DNA of 26,924 bases from Bacillota bacterium (GTDB lineage Bacteria > Bacillota > Clostridia > Acetivibrionales > DSM-1351): assembly GCA_023443515.1 (NCBI GenBank), contig JAEZUC010000140.1, forward strand, positions 1-26,924, in the 5' to 3' direction. Below, one piece after another: positions 1 through 8,691 of the stretch. The position numbers were made by a program, and so were the translations under genes. Under the pieces are notes generated by a model. The model was not told the DNA's origin. It searched no databases and saw only the letters and a program-made list of their open reading frames with translations. Positions within the stretch are counted from its first letter, which is position 1. Each line of letters starts with the position of its first letter.

Positions 1-10
1 TGTTGGTTTG

Positions 11-949
11 TCAAACATGCGTTACACAATTAGTAAAAAAATAATGGAGCGTCTCATTAGGCGATTTCCAGCCTAATGGACGCATAGGAAATCTGTTATA
101 TTTCCAATTATGTATGTAAAGCTGCCTTTTGAAATCCTTAAAAGAATAGAATTTATGTACTGCATAGAAATACTCATTATCCTTGCGGTGGCTTCGTTCT
201 ACCTTACCGTTATGCCTCGGTGTATACGGCCTTATCAGCTTATGTTTTATGCCGGACTTTTCAAGCTCCAACTCGAAAATGGTCGGTTTATTTTTATGCT
301 GATTTAGTCTGTTAGTAAATTCAAATCCATTGTCTGTTTGGACACAATCAACTTTAAAATCAAATGCTGCAATCATATTCCTTAGAAAAAGCATTGAAGT
401 ATATGTACTTGCTTCCTCAAAGGCTTCAACATACCTAAAGCGAGAGAACTCATCAAGTGCAGTGTATTGATAAAGCTTTTGTCCCTGAATTTCGCCTACT
501 ATACAGCTTGCCGGGACATGTTTTACATCTATTTGAACCCTTTGCCCAGGGTAAAGCATTTGCTCATATGGCTTGGGAATATATTTTGGATTTGGTGGTT
601 TTACAGCCATAAGTGAGCTTTTTCTAAGGAACCTGAATAAGCCTGGAATGGATCTGGTATACCCCCGTTGTCTGAGTTTTACCCAGAAAACGACCAACCC
701 TTCATGAGGGTTTCTTCTCCGCATATCAGATATGAGCTTTATTTCTTCTGAAGTATGCTGGTTCGGGTGGCTGTGAGGCCGTCTTGATTTATCACATAAA
801 GATTCCAAAGTTCCATCATAACGTTTAAGCCACCGATAGATATATTGTCGATTTGTTTTATACTTAATGGCAGCTTTAGTTACTCCAAACTTCTGAGAAT
901 ATTTAATTAATGATAGACGATATTTCATATCTTGTGTTATGCTGTTCAT
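11..949 (-). CDS. IS481-family DDE transposase
   Basis: The 312-aa protein should catalyse cut-and-paste or copy-out movement of the surrounding IS. Residues 10-75 form a helix-turn-helix resembling the HTH_29 type, followed by an integrase-core (rve) domain. The likely catalytic triad is D141 (QIDVKHVP), D206 (QTDNGFEF) and E251 (NGKVERSH). The C-terminal LGWKSPNETL stretch is typical of IS481/IS3-type enzymes. AGGAGG lies about 12 bases upstream of the ATG, a loose spacing. The frame is intact, so the element may be active. Its last codons read through the left core inverted repeat, and the TGA stop is at 11-13, outside that repeat. Either the element ends further out or the stop is supplied by flanking DNA. 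Family assignment is by motif recall; IS3-type is the alternative. Confidence 0.85.
   Translation of the reverse strand: MNSITQDMKYRLSLIKYSQKFGVTKAAIKYKTNRQYIYRWLKRYDGTLESLCDKSRRPHSHPNQHTSEEIKLISDMRRRNPHEGLVVFWVKLRQRGYTRSIPGLFRFLRKSSLMAVKPPNPKYIPKPYEQMLYPGQRVQIDVKHVPASCIVGEIQGQKLYQYTALDEFSRFRYVEAFEEASTYTSMLFLRNMIAAFDFKVDCVQTDNGFEFTNRLNQHKNKPTIFELELEKSGIKHKLIRPYTPRHNGKVERSHRKDNEYFYAVHKFYSFKDFKRQLYIHNWKYNRFPMRPLGWKSPNETLHYFFTNCVTHV
26..46. repeat. IS left inverted repeat (core)
   Basis: These 21 bases are the exact reverse complement of 1020-1040. They contain an A7 run and fall inside the last codons of the transposase reading frame. Confidence 0.8.
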
Positions 950-1019
950 GCGGAAATGTATCCTCCTGATGTATATTTTGGTGTGGTAACTTAAACATAC
1001 ACTATGGATGCACTTTCCG

Positions 1020-1040
1020 CATTATTTTTTTACTAATTGT
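1020..1040. repeat. IS right inverted repeat (core)
   Basis: This is the exact 21-base reverse complement of 26-46. It lies upstream of the transposase start codon, about 70 bases beyond it. Confidence 0.8.
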
Positions 1041-1093
1041 CACACATCTATTGTAATCCTACACAATATTACATAGCAAAAACTTAATGTTTA

Positions 1094-1122
1094 TTGCAAT
1101 GAAAAATTAGATAGTATATAAT
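1094..1122 (+). promoter_or_regulatory. Promoter of ychF
   Basis: TTGCAA at 1094-1099 and TATAAT at 1117-1122 are separated by exactly 17 bases. A start near 1129 gives a leader of about 43 bases to ychF. Confidence 0.6.
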
Positions 1123-1171
1123 TTTTATGGTATTTTTTGATGTTACAAACCATGAGAGGATAGATATATAA

Positions 1172-2266
1172 ATGAAATTAGGAATTGTAGGACTACCAAA
1201 CGTAGGCAAAAGCACTCTTTTTAACGCTATAACAAAAGCAGGTGCAGAAAGTGCAAATTATCCGTTCTGTACTATTGAACCAAATGTAGGAATTGTAGCG
1301 GTTCCTGATGAAAGGCTGGACATGCTTGCAAAAATGTACAACCCCGAAAAAATAACCCCTACAGTAATTGAATTTGTTGATATCGCAGGCCTTGTTAAGG
1401 GTGCGAGTAAGGGTGAAGGGTTGGGAAATAAATTTCTTTCTCACATAAGAGAAGTTGATTCAATAGTTCATGTTGTGAGATGTTTTGAGGACAGCAATAT
1501 CGTTCATGTTGATGGTTCCATTGGCCCCAAGAGAGACATTGAAACAATTAACCTGGAATTGATTTTCTCTGACCTTGAAATGATTGAGAGAAGAATCGAC
1601 AGGACTAAAAAACTGCTTAAATCAGGTGATAAAAAATTCCAGATTGAAATGGAGCTTTACGAAGCCATAAAAGAGCACCTTGAAAGCGGAAAACCGGTAA
1701 GGTCTATGTCCTTTGACCAAGAGCAGCAGCAACTTGTAGACCAGTTATTTCTTATAACATTAAAACCTGTTTTGTATGCTGCAAATGTTTCAGAAGAAGA
1801 TCTTTCTTCACTGGACGGCAACAGATTTCTTGCAGAGCTTAAAGAGGTTGCCGCTGAAGAAAACTCTGAAGTTATGGTAATTTGCGCTAAGATTGAAGAA
1901 GAAATAGCTCAGCTGGATGATGAAGAAAAGGCCGATTTCCTTGAGGCAATGGGACTGGCAGAATCCGGTCTGGACAAGCTTATAAAAGCCAGCTACAAAA
2001 TTTTGGGCCTTATAAGCTATCTTACTGCCGGCCCACAAGAAGTACGAGCATGGACTATTACAAACGGTACAAAGGCACCTCAAGCTGCCGGTAAAATTCA
2101 CTCCGATTTTGAGAGGGGTTTTATCAGAGCAGAAATTGTAGCTTATGATGACTTAATTAGCAGCGGTACCTACACTGTTGCAAAGGAGAAGGGCCTGGTT
2201 CGATCCGAAGGTAAGGAATATGTAATGCATGATGGAGATGTTACATTATTCAGATTTAATGTTTAA
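1172..2266 (+). CDS. ychF: Redox-responsive ATPase/GTPase YchF (OLA1 family)
   Basis: The 364-aa protein is the universal Obg-like P-loop NTPase YchF, a cytosolic ribosome-associated ATPase linked to translation and oxidative-stress responses. The Walker A/G1 motif GLPNVGKST is at residues 7-15. The G3 motif lies in EFVDIAG, and the altered G4 motif NVSE replaces NKxD, which explains the ATP preference known in this family. A coiled-coil arm occupies roughly residues 130-200 and a TGS domain the C-terminus (TAGPQEVRAWTI onward). The length matches the family norm. The start is ATG with GAGAGGA about 11 bases upstream. The gene is monocistronic, with its own promoter (1094-1122) and terminator (2295-2330). 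Confidence 0.96.
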   Translation: MKLGIVGLPNVGKSTLFNAITKAGAESANYPFCTIEPNVGIVAVPDERLDMLAKMYNPEKITPTVIEFVDIAGLVKGASKGEGLGNKFLSHIREVDSIVHVVRCFEDSNIVHVDGSIGPKRDIETINLELIFSDLEMIERRIDRTKKLLKSGDKKFQIEMELYEAIKEHLESGKPVRSMSFDQEQQQLVDQLFLITLKPVLYAANVSEEDLSSLDGNRFLAELKEVAAEENSEVMVICAKIEEEIAQLDDEEKADFLEAMGLAESGLDKLIKASYKILGLISYLTAGPQEVRAWTITNGTKAPQAAGKIHSDFERGFIRAEIVAYDDLISSGTYTVAKEKGLVRSEGKEYVMHDGDVTLFRFNV

Positions 2267-2294
2267 TTCTCTGATTTATATATAAAAATATGGA

Positions 2295-2337
2295 TAAAAC
2301 CTGCTGTATATTAAAGAACAGCAGGTTTTATATTTTA
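2295..2337 (+). terminator. ychF terminator (bidirectional hairpin)
   Basis: A perfect 13-bp stem (2295-2307 with 2318-2330) has a 10-base loop and is followed by TATTTTATTTT. Its A/T-rich base also gives a T-run on the minus strand, so it could serve the YmaF-like gene as well. Confidence 0.8.
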
Positions 2338-2403
2338 TTTTATATATATTTTTTATATTTACTGACATTTATTTCGCACCGGCTAAGTCCCCCTTTAGAG
2401 CCA

Positions 2404-2697
2404 TTAATCTTTCTTATAGAAGGATGTGTCGCCTGCTATAATCTGAACATGATTTTGTGAGAAATTTGCATTCCCCATATAAATGTGATAATGCCCACCG
2501 TTTACATAAATTGCAGGACTAGAGGCAATTCTATAATAATGAACATGACCATTTTCCAACGTAGTTGATCCTTCAATATAGTGTATATGTCCTATCTCAT
2601 CCTTTTTTTCATCAGTCTTGCCGGAATATTGATGATTGTGCTCATCAGTATTCGAAGTCTTTCCCGCAAAGCTATGTGAGTGAAGTTTGTTTTCCAT
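2404..2697 (-). CDS. YmaF-family histidine-rich protein
   Basis: The 97-aa protein is built of repeated His-pair modules: HSHSF, EHNHQYSG, GHIHYIEG, GHVHYY and GHYHIY. They recur about every 15-20 residues, alternating with Ser/Thr-Gly turns. This is the layout of the YmaF family, small Firmicute proteins of unknown role. The clustered histidines suggest metal binding, which is inference. No signal peptide or membrane segment is visible. The start is ATG with AGGAGG 13 bases upstream and a second weak AAGG closer in. It stands alone between ychF and the cheW-like gene. Confidence 0.75.
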   Translation of the reverse strand: MENKLHSHSFAGKTSNTDEHNHQYSGKTDEKKDEIGHIHYIEGSTTLENGHVHYYRIASSPAIYVNGGHYHIYMGNANFSQNHVQIIAGDTSFYKKD

Positions 2698-2815
2698 ATT
2701 ACCTTGTTACCCTCCTTTATAACTCATTTGCGGACAAGATTACATTAACTAACCGCTTGATAATATTTTATGTTTATATTTTTCTTTTTGTTACAAATTA
2801 GTCAATATTAAAAGC

Positions 2816-2866
2816 AAAAAACCCATAAAACGGAAATAAACAATTCATTTTCCTTTTACGGGTTTT
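2816..2866 (-). terminator. Terminator of the cheW-like gene
   Basis: A long imperfect stem pairs about 2817-2838 with 2845-2866. On the minus strand it ends in GGGTTTTTTGC, a good intrinsic terminator placed 23 bases after the cheW-like stop codon. Confidence 0.7.
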
Positions 2867-2888
2867 AAATTATGTAAATATTTAAATA

Positions 2889-3356
2889 CTAGTTTACGGT
2901 TTCTGAGAGTACAGTTGTGACCTCTTCTATTTCTTCATTATGTAAAATTTCATTCAAATCGATTATTGAAAAAAGCTTCCCGTCATTCTTTCCTATGCCT
3001 TTTATGTATTTCTTGCTGTTTAGTTTTAATACTGCCTCGGATCTGTCGATAGAATTATCGTTAAGATTTATTATTTCGGTAACATTGTTTACCATAAAGC
3101 CGTACAATTGATCGTTCTTTTCAGTAATTATTATCTTGGTTTTTTTTGTTACCTCTGATTCTCCTAAATTAAATCTCTTATTCAGGTCAATCACAGGGAC
3201 TACTTTCCCTCTCAGATTATATATTCCTTTAATATAATCGGGCATTTGTGGAACAAGTGATATTGACCCATATTTCTCTATTTTATATACAATTGAAGCC
3301 TCCACACTACAAAGCTCATTGTTCAAATCAAAAACCACAACCTGTATATCATTCAT
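2889..3356 (-). CDS. CheW-like chemotaxis coupling protein
   Basis: The 155-aa protein is a single CheW domain, the adaptor that links methyl-accepting chemoreceptors to the CheA kinase at the membrane array. It opens with VVVFDLNNELCSV and carries the hallmark IKGIYNLRGKVVPVIDL segment at residues 42-58, then GFMVNNVTEII and a final KLFSIIDLNEIL strand. Length is normal. GGGAGG stands about 8 bases before the ATG. No other chemotaxis genes are nearby, so it is an orphan copy, and which receptor array it serves cannot be told. It has its own terminator. Confidence 0.88.
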   Translation of the reverse strand: MNDIQVVVFDLNNELCSVEASIVYKIEKYGSISLVPQMPDYIKGIYNLRGKVVPVIDLNKRFNLGESEVTKKTKIIITEKNDQLYGFMVNNVTEIINLNDNSIDRSEAVLKLNSKKYIKGIGKNDGKLFSIIDLNEILHNEEIEEVTTVLSETVN

Positions 3357-3463
3357 TTTTCCAACCTCCCGAACACTAAATTAACTATGTTATATTTATA
3401 TTATCACACCGGATAAGCTTTTTAAAGAAATATTGACAGTTTCTTTTATTATCAATTATTTTT

Positions 3464-3472
3464 TGTTATAAT
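3464..3472 (+). promoter_or_regulatory. Extended -10 promoter of the DUF896 gene
   Basis: TGTTATAAT is a perfect TGnTATAAT extended -10. No good -35 lies at 17 bases. A TTGACA at 3433 is 28 bases away, too far to pair with it. Confidence 0.5.
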
Positions 3473-3511
3473 ACTCATGTGTTTTATGCAAAATGTTGAT
3501 AAGGATTGGTT

Positions 3512-3721
3512 ATGATTATGGAGAAAAGTAGAATTGAACGCTTGAATGAATTGGCAAAGAAGGCAAAATCAGATTCACTTACAAGTTCTGAGCTTGCTGA
3601 AAGAGATCAGTTGAGAAAAGAATATATTGCAGCCTTTCGGGCAAATTTAAAGGCTACACTTGATAACACAGTAGTTGTAGACCCGGACGGAAACAGAAGA
3701 AGCCTTAGAAAAGACAATTAA
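3512..3721 (+). CDS. DUF896 (YnzC-like) small protein
   Basis: The 69-aa protein matches the DUF896 family in ERLNELAKKAKSDSLTSSEL and the conserved RKEYIAAFRANLKATLDN segment. The family is a short helical hairpin with a basic tail (RRSLRKDN here). In Bacillus subtilis ynzC sits in the lexA-linked SOS region, but no LexA box was identified here. ATG at 3512 is preferred because AAGGA ends six bases before it; a TTG at 3506 and an ATG at 3518 share the frame. It is flanked by its own promoter and terminator. Molecular role is unknown. Confidence 0.85.
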   Translation: MIMEKSRIERLNELAKKAKSDSLTSSELAERDQLRKEYIAAFRANLKATLDNTVVVDPDGNRRSLRKDN

Positions 3722-3724
3722 TAC

Positions 3725-3773
3725 AATAAACCGGGAGCAGATGTTTTAAATACACCTCTTCCGGTTTATTTTT
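3725..3773 (+). terminator. Terminator of the DUF896 gene
   Basis: AATAAACCGG (3725-3734) pairs perfectly with 3761-3770 and a short T-run follows. The A/T-rich foot makes it usable from both sides, since the convergent gene stops at 3787. Confidence 0.75.
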
Positions 3774-3786
3774 AAATCATAAATTT

Positions 3787-4575
3787 CTAATTTTTGTATT
3801 TCCCTATAGGAGGTAGCTTTTCAAGTATCTGCTTCTCCAGTTTGTCCAGAACCTCTTTTGCCACTCTTATATCGGTGTCTATATCATCCCTGAATTTCAT
3901 AACAGCAACTTCATCATCCAGCATATCTGATTCCGAAAAAGGAAATGTCTGCTTCATAGACTGTATTTCATCCAGTACGGCTGCTTTGCGCTCTTTTATT
4001 ATAGTGAGCTGTTCTTCCAAGTCTTCATGATTTTCATTGATATTTGTGTAATTTTTTACTACTTTTTTAAGGAGTCTTTTCAGTTTTTCAATATCTCCCT
4101 GCTGATATGCTGTTTCTGCAGTTTTCCAGGTTCGTTTCATACTTTTATCCTGATTTATTGCCAATTCCGGATGAATATAGCTTGCAATCTCCAGATATAT
4201 CTCCCTCATTTCCAATTCACTTTCACGTTTCTTTTTCTCCATGGCATAGTCTATTGAATGAACATGCTCTATTTCCAACCTCATATTTTTAAGTACTTCA
4301 TAGTGTTTTTCAAATTCTTTTTCCAGTTCCCTGTCAATGTGGGAGTAGTCTATTGGTATCTTGAATTTTTCACATGTTTCAATCATTTCTAATTTAAGTT
4401 TGGTTCTTGCTATGGCAAGCTCCAGTTTATGAAGCTCATATCTTGGTTCCCCCAGTTTAGCTACAAACTCATTTTTAAGGGTATAAGCCTCATACAACTC
4501 CATATAATCCTTTTCAACCAGTGCTTCTGCCAGAAGCTTCCTGTTTAGTGTAAATTCTTCAATTAACTTATTCAT
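3787..4575 (-). CDS. Coiled-coil protein with J-domain-like signature
   Basis: The 262-aa protein is highly charged and predicted almost wholly helical, with two long coiled-coil stretches (about residues 1-125 and 175-255). Between them lies IHPELAINQD followed by WKTAETAYQQGDIEKLKRL. This resembles the HPD tripeptide and the downstream helix of J-domain-like proteins, with Glu in place of Asp, so a true DnaK-stimulating role is doubtful. The function is not recognised. ATG at 4575 is chosen because GGTGG lies 5 bases upstream; a GTG nine bases earlier overlaps that site. It is separated from the ABC genes by 44 bases and may be read with them. Confidence 0.7.
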   Translation of the reverse strand: MNKLIEEFTLNRKLLAEALVEKDYMELYEAYTLKNEFVAKLGEPRYELHKLELAIARTKLKLEMIETCEKFKIPIDYSHIDRELEKEFEKHYEVLKNMRLEIEHVHSIDYAMEKKKRESELEMREIYLEIASYIHPELAINQDKSMKRTWKTAETAYQQGDIEKLKRLLKKVVKNYTNINENHEDLEEQLTIIKERKAAVLDEIQSMKQTFPFSESDMLDDEVAVMKFRDDIDTDIRVAKEVLDKLEKQILEKLPPIGKYKN

Positions 4576-4619
4576 TTTTACCACCGTCTTTGCTATTTAT
4601 TTAGTCAAATTAACAACTT

Positions 4620-6359
4620 TTATTCAAAATTCTCATACTGACTTAAATATAATTTTTTATAAAATCCATTCTTTTTCAGTAAGTCTTCATGACTTCCCTG
4701 TTCAACTATTTTACCATTATTCATAACCAATATAACATCCGCTTCTCTGATGGTCGAAAGACGATGAGCTATAACAAAGCTTGTCCTTCCTTCCATCATC
4801 CTCAAAAAAGCTTTCTGTATATTCAACTCAGTTCTTGTGTCAACACTGCTGGTAGCCTCATCCAATATCAGCATTGGAGGGATAACCAACATAACTCTTG
4901 CAATTGTCAATAGCTGTCTTTGGCCTTGTGACAAGTTGCTTCCACCTTCGGTGAGTTGTGTTTCATACCCCTTTGGAAGTCTCTTGATAAAACTGTGTGC
5001 ATTTGCCGAAAGTGCAGCTTTTTTTATTTCTTCCTCAGTAGCTTCCGGGTTCCCATAAGCTATGTTTTCACGAATTGTCCCCGCAAAAAGCCACGTATCC
5101 TGGAGAACCATTCCAAAAGTCTTTCTCAGATTGTCTCTTGATATTTCACGTATATTTTTATCGTCAACATATATGTACCCTTTATCTGTATCATAAAAAC
5201 GCATTAACAGATTAACAAGAGTAGTCTTTCCCGATCCGGTTGGCCCAACTATGGCAATCCTCTGTCCTTCCTTAACATCAAGGTTAAAATTCTGTATCAG
5301 AGGCTTTTCGGGAACATAAGAGAATGAAACGTTGTCAAATCTAACATCCCCATTAGGTTCCTTTAATTCAATATCTGTAACATTAGCCTGCTTCTCAACT
5401 TCCTCATCCATTACTGCAAAAACCCTTTCAGCTGATGCAATTGCACTTTGTATCTGGGTTGTCACACTTGTAACATTGTTTATAGGCTGAGAAAAGTAGG
5501 TTGAGTATGTCAGGAAGCTGGAAATATAACCGATACTTAACCTGCCGGCCAATGCTGCGATACCACCTGTCATTCCAAGTAAAACATAGGTTATATTATT
5601 TACCAGGCGTGTAGACGGATTTACAAGGGACGAGTAGAATTGCGCCCATCTTCCGCACTTATACAAACGTCCGTTTATTTCCTCAAACTTCTGCTGCGCC
5701 CTTTCCTCATAATTAAAAGCTTTAACAACCTTCTGATTGCCTATAATTTCTTCGATATAACCATTAAGCTCACCATTTACTCTTGACTGCTCCTTAAACA
5801 TTTTCGATGAACGTCTTGTTATAAAAGATGCAATTAAAAAAGTAACCGGTGTCATTACAATTACTATTAATGTTATCCACGGATTTAAAACAAACATAAA
5901 TATAAGTGAACCAACAATAGATATTATACCAGTAAAAAACTGAGTTACTGACTGGTATATTCCCTCACCTATATTTTCCATGTCATTTGTAAGCCTGCCC
6001 ATTATATCCCCATGAGGTCTTTGGTCAAAAAACTTCAAAGGCGTTTCAAGAATATGGTCAAATACATCTTGCCTCAACCTCTCTACTGTTCTATTTGACA
6101 GCACAGCCGTAATTACCTGCAAGCTCCATTGAAAAAATGCACTTACCAGATATAAAATCAATATAATTATAACTATATTGAGAACGCTTTTGAAATCAAC
6201 CTGTCCTTTTCCGACAATAGCATCAACACCTTTACCTATTATAAAAGGACCTGCCACCATCAGTATATTGCTTAATGCTGCAAATAGTACAGCCCCCAGA
6301 AGATACGGCTTGTTTGCTAAAATGTATCTGCCAAGGCGTTTAACTGCATCATTTTTCAT
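4620..6359 (-). CDS. Heterodimeric ABC exporter subunit, catalytic half
   Basis: The 579-aa half-transporter has six membrane helices (about residues 15-300) and a nucleotide-binding domain. Walker A GPTGSGKTT is at 372-380, the signature is LSQGQ at 476-480 rather than LSGGQ, Walker B is LILDE with catalytic E501, and the switch motif IAHRLS has its His. Together with the upstream partner it resembles BmrCD/TM287-288-type multidrug or lipid exporters. In these pairs one ATP site is competent and the other degenerate. Its ATG overlaps the partner's stop by 4 bases, indicating translational coupling. The substrate cannot be read from sequence. Confidence 0.93.
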   Translation of the reverse strand: MKNDAVKRLGRYILANKPYLLGAVLFAALSNILMVAGPFIIGKGVDAIVGKGQVDFKSVLNIVIIILILYLVSAFFQWSLQVITAVLSNRTVERLRQDVFDHILETPLKFFDQRPHGDIMGRLTNDMENIGEGIYQSVTQFFTGIISIVGSLIFMFVLNPWITLIVIVMTPVTFLIASFITRRSSKMFKEQSRVNGELNGYIEEIIGNQKVVKAFNYEERAQQKFEEINGRLYKCGRWAQFYSSLVNPSTRLVNNITYVLLGMTGGIAALAGRLSIGYISSFLTYSTYFSQPINNVTSVTTQIQSAIASAERVFAVMDEEVEKQANVTDIELKEPNGDVRFDNVSFSYVPEKPLIQNFNLDVKEGQRIAIVGPTGSGKTTLVNLLMRFYDTDKGYIYVDDKNIREISRDNLRKTFGMVLQDTWLFAGTIRENIAYGNPEATEEEIKKAALSANAHSFIKRLPKGYETQLTEGGSNLSQGQRQLLTIARVMLVIPPMLILDEATSSVDTRTELNIQKAFLRMMEGRTSFVIAHRLSTIREADVILVMNNGKIVEQGSHEDLLKKNGFYKKLYLSQYENFE

Positions 6360-8107
6360 GTCTGAGCTACCTCGCTTTTTCTTTGTGAATAGTAAATTTC
6401 CTGATAGACAGGGCAGGATTCCAGCAATTCTTCATTTCTGCCTATTCCTACTATTTCCCCATCATCCAGTACTACTATCAAATCTGCGTCTCTGATTGCA
6501 GCTACCCTTTGTGTTACCATTATAATTGTAAGCTCTTTCAGATTGTCCTTGATTTGTTTTCTTAAAGCCGCATCTGTAGCATAATCCAAAGCACTGGTAC
6601 TATCATCCAGAATAAGTATCTCCGGCCTTTTGACCACAGCCCTGGCAATTGCAAGTCTTTGTTTCTGACCACCTGAAAGATTCGCGCCACCTTGGGTGAC
6701 ATAAGCCTTCATGCCCTCAGGTTTTTGCTTGATAAATTCCATTGCCTGAGCAATCTCCGCAGCTTTGCAAATATCCTTTTCCTGCGCCAGCTCATTTCCC
6801 CATCTGATGTTTTCCTCAATTGTTCCTGAGAATAATACTGATTTTTGAGGAACAAGTCCTATTTTTTCTCTCAAATCCCGTTGCTTCATATTTCTGACAT
6901 TCGTTCCATTAATGAGAATCTGTCCCTCCGTGGTATCGTAAAACCTGGCAATAAGATTTACAAGAGTAGATTTGCCCGACCCGGTAGAGCCTATTATGCC
7001 TACTGTTTGTCCGTTTTCTATACCAAAGCATATATTTTCCAAAGCGTACTCAGAGGCTCCTTCATATGTAAAGCTTACATTTTTGAATTCAATCAACGGT
7101 ATTCCGGCTGAGGCACCAATAGCAGTGTGGACACCTACTTCACTATCAGGATTGTCCACTACAGAAGGTTGAGTTTCCAATATCTCATTGACCCTGTTCG
7201 CGGAAGCTGCCGCTTTAGTAAATGTAACAACCAGATTGGCTAGCACAATGAGTGCGGAAAGAATCATGTTTATATAGTTGATATAAGCAATAATTTCACC
7301 TTGAGTCATTGTACCGTGATATACCTGTATCCCCCCAAACCAAAGTATTGCGGCAACACCCAGATTCACTATAACTGTTGTTGCAGGATTTAGAAGTGCC
7401 GAAACCTTACCGACCCTTATAGTCATATCTGCGTATTCCTTGTTTCCTTTTGAAAAACGCTCTCTTTCCTTGTCCAGTTTTGCAAATGCGCGTATCACCC
7501 GTACTCCGGACAAATTTTCACGTATTATTACAGACAATGAATCAAGCTTCTTCTGTACAGTTTTATACAGTGGAATTGTTCTTGACATTATAAAATATAT
7601 AATCAGTGCAAACAACGGCATTGTTATAAATAGTATTACAGACAGCTTAAAGTTTATAGTCATTGCCATTATCAAACCGCCAATGCAAAGAAAAGGAACT
7701 CTGACTACAAGTCTTATAAGCATTGCCACCGCAAGCTGCAGCTGGTTTACATCACTGGTTATTCTATTAATGAGAGAAGGAGTCCCTATTTTATCCAGCT
7801 CATTAAAGGAATATCCTTGTATTTTTCTGAATAAAAGGTTTCGCATTGACGTTCCAAACCCCTGTGAAGCTATTGATGCATAGTACTGGCATATATATGC
7901 TGAGCCGGCACCGGTTATTGCAATTGCAACCATTATTCCCCCCATCAGGTATACATATGACGGGTTATCTGCCTTTACCCCGTTGTCGATAAGCTTTGCC
8001 ATTAGTAACGGTATGGTTAATTCCAGGATTGCCTCAAATAGTTTAAAGGCCGGCCCCAAAACAACTTGCTTCAGGTATGGCTTTAAATATTTTATTAACT
8101 TAAACAA
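6356..8107 (-). CDS. Heterodimeric ABC exporter subunit, degenerate-site half
   Basis: The 583-aa half-transporter has an N-terminal six-helix membrane domain and a nucleotide-binding domain. Walker A GSTGSGKST is at 373-381, canonical LSGGQ at 477-481, but Walker B reads LILDD with D502 in place of the catalytic Glu. The switch position is Gln (VTQR, Q533) instead of His. Both replacements are the known signature of the non-hydrolysing site in BmrC/TM287-like subunits. Translation apparently begins at TTG (8107) with AGGGGG 10 bases upstream, since no ATG or GTG fits. It overlaps its partner gene by ATGA. The HD-domain gene ends 53 bases upstream and may be in the same transcript. Confidence 0.93.
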   Translation of the reverse strand: MFKLIKYLKPYLKQVVLGPAFKLFEAILELTIPLLMAKLIDNGVKADNPSYVYLMGGIMVAIAITGAGSAYICQYYASIASQGFGTSMRNLLFRKIQGYSFNELDKIGTPSLINRITSDVNQLQLAVAMLIRLVVRVPFLCIGGLIMAMTINFKLSVILFITMPLFALIIYFIMSRTIPLYKTVQKKLDSLSVIIRENLSGVRVIRAFAKLDKERERFSKGNKEYADMTIRVGKVSALLNPATTVIVNLGVAAILWFGGIQVYHGTMTQGEIIAYINYINMILSALIVLANLVVTFTKAAASANRVNEILETQPSVVDNPDSEVGVHTAIGASAGIPLIEFKNVSFTYEGASEYALENICFGIENGQTVGIIGSTGSGKSTLVNLIARFYDTTEGQILINGTNVRNMKQRDLREKIGLVPQKSVLFSGTIEENIRWGNELAQEKDICKAAEIAQAMEFIKQKPEGMKAYVTQGGANLSGGQKQRLAIARAVVKRPEILILDDSTSALDYATDAALRKQIKDNLKELTIIMVTQRVAAIRDADLIVVLDDGEIVGIGRNEELLESCPVYQEIYYSQRKSEVAQT

Positions 8108-8160
8108 TGAATAATTTCCCCCTATTTTACGTTAACTTTTTTTAAAAATAATATAACTAT

Positions 8161-8652
8161 TTAAAGATACATGTCTTCAAGTATTCCTGAGCCGGTTTTT
8201 GTCTTGAAATACTTGCTCCTTACAGAAGTTATGGCATTTTTGTCCATACCGTCTTCATATATATTCACAAGAAAATCAGCTTCAACCAGTATTTGAAAAT
8301 CTACTCCATCTATTTTATTATAGCTGTGGTGATGACCGATTATATGACAAACACGTTGAATAATATCGCTATCAATATTGTATTTTATCATTATAGCTTT
8401 TGCTATTCCAGGGCCTTCCTTTTCCTGATATGGTCCCGCAGACGAATTATACTTTTTTTCTGCCTCTTTGATTCCTATATCATGAAGAATTCCTGAAAGT
8501 CGTACAGTCAGCAATTCTCTATCACCAAGCTGCTCTAATGTGCCTATAGTATTACAAAAGCTGTACACCTTTAATGCATGGTTAATACGTTTAACATCCT
8601 TATTGAAATATTTTATCATTTCCTTTATTATTTTGTCCGAGTTTAGTGTCAT
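8161..8652 (-). CDS. HD-domain phosphohydrolase-like protein
   Basis: The 163-aa protein is a compact HD domain. A His in the first helix (INHALKVYSF), the HDIG pair in LSGILHDIG, the later HHH cluster (IIGHHHSYNK) and a distal Asp in EADFLVNI supply the metal ligands of this superfamily. Such stand-alone proteins usually hydrolyse nucleotides or phosphoesters; the substrate here is unknown. Start ATG with a strong AGGAGG 5 bases upstream. It has its own consensus-like promoter that overlaps the divergent acyltransferase promoter, and it may lead the ABC exporter genes. Confidence 0.82.
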   Translation of the reverse strand: MTLNSDKIIKEMIKYFNKDVKRINHALKVYSFCNTIGTLEQLGDRELLTVRLSGILHDIGIKEAEKKYNSSAGPYQEKEGPGIAKAIMIKYNIDSDIIQRVCHIIGHHHSYNKIDGVDFQILVEADFLVNIYEDGMDKNAITSVRSKYFKTKTGSGILEDMYL

Positions 8653-8691
8653 ATTACCCTCCTTTTATTCGGATTTTACTCATTTCTATCA

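Larger units (their letters stand above)
26..1040 (-). mobile_element. IS481-like insertion sequence
   Basis: A single DDE transposase gene on the minus strand is bracketed by a perfect 21-bp inverted repeat at 26-46 and 1020-1040. The length, about 1.0 kb with one ORF, suits the IS481 family. Outside the core repeat the two ends stay loosely alike (ATGCGTTAC on the left, ATGTGTGAC on the right) with a 2-base gap, so the true tips may lie somewhat further out. No convincing target-site duplication was found next to the core repeats. The right end lies just upstream of the ychF promoter and leaves it intact. Confidence 0.75.

Noticed and set aside
3433..3438. TTGACA upstream of the DUF896 gene as a -35
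   Set aside because: It is 28 bases from the TATAAT, beyond usable spacing; the extended -10 explains the promoter better.
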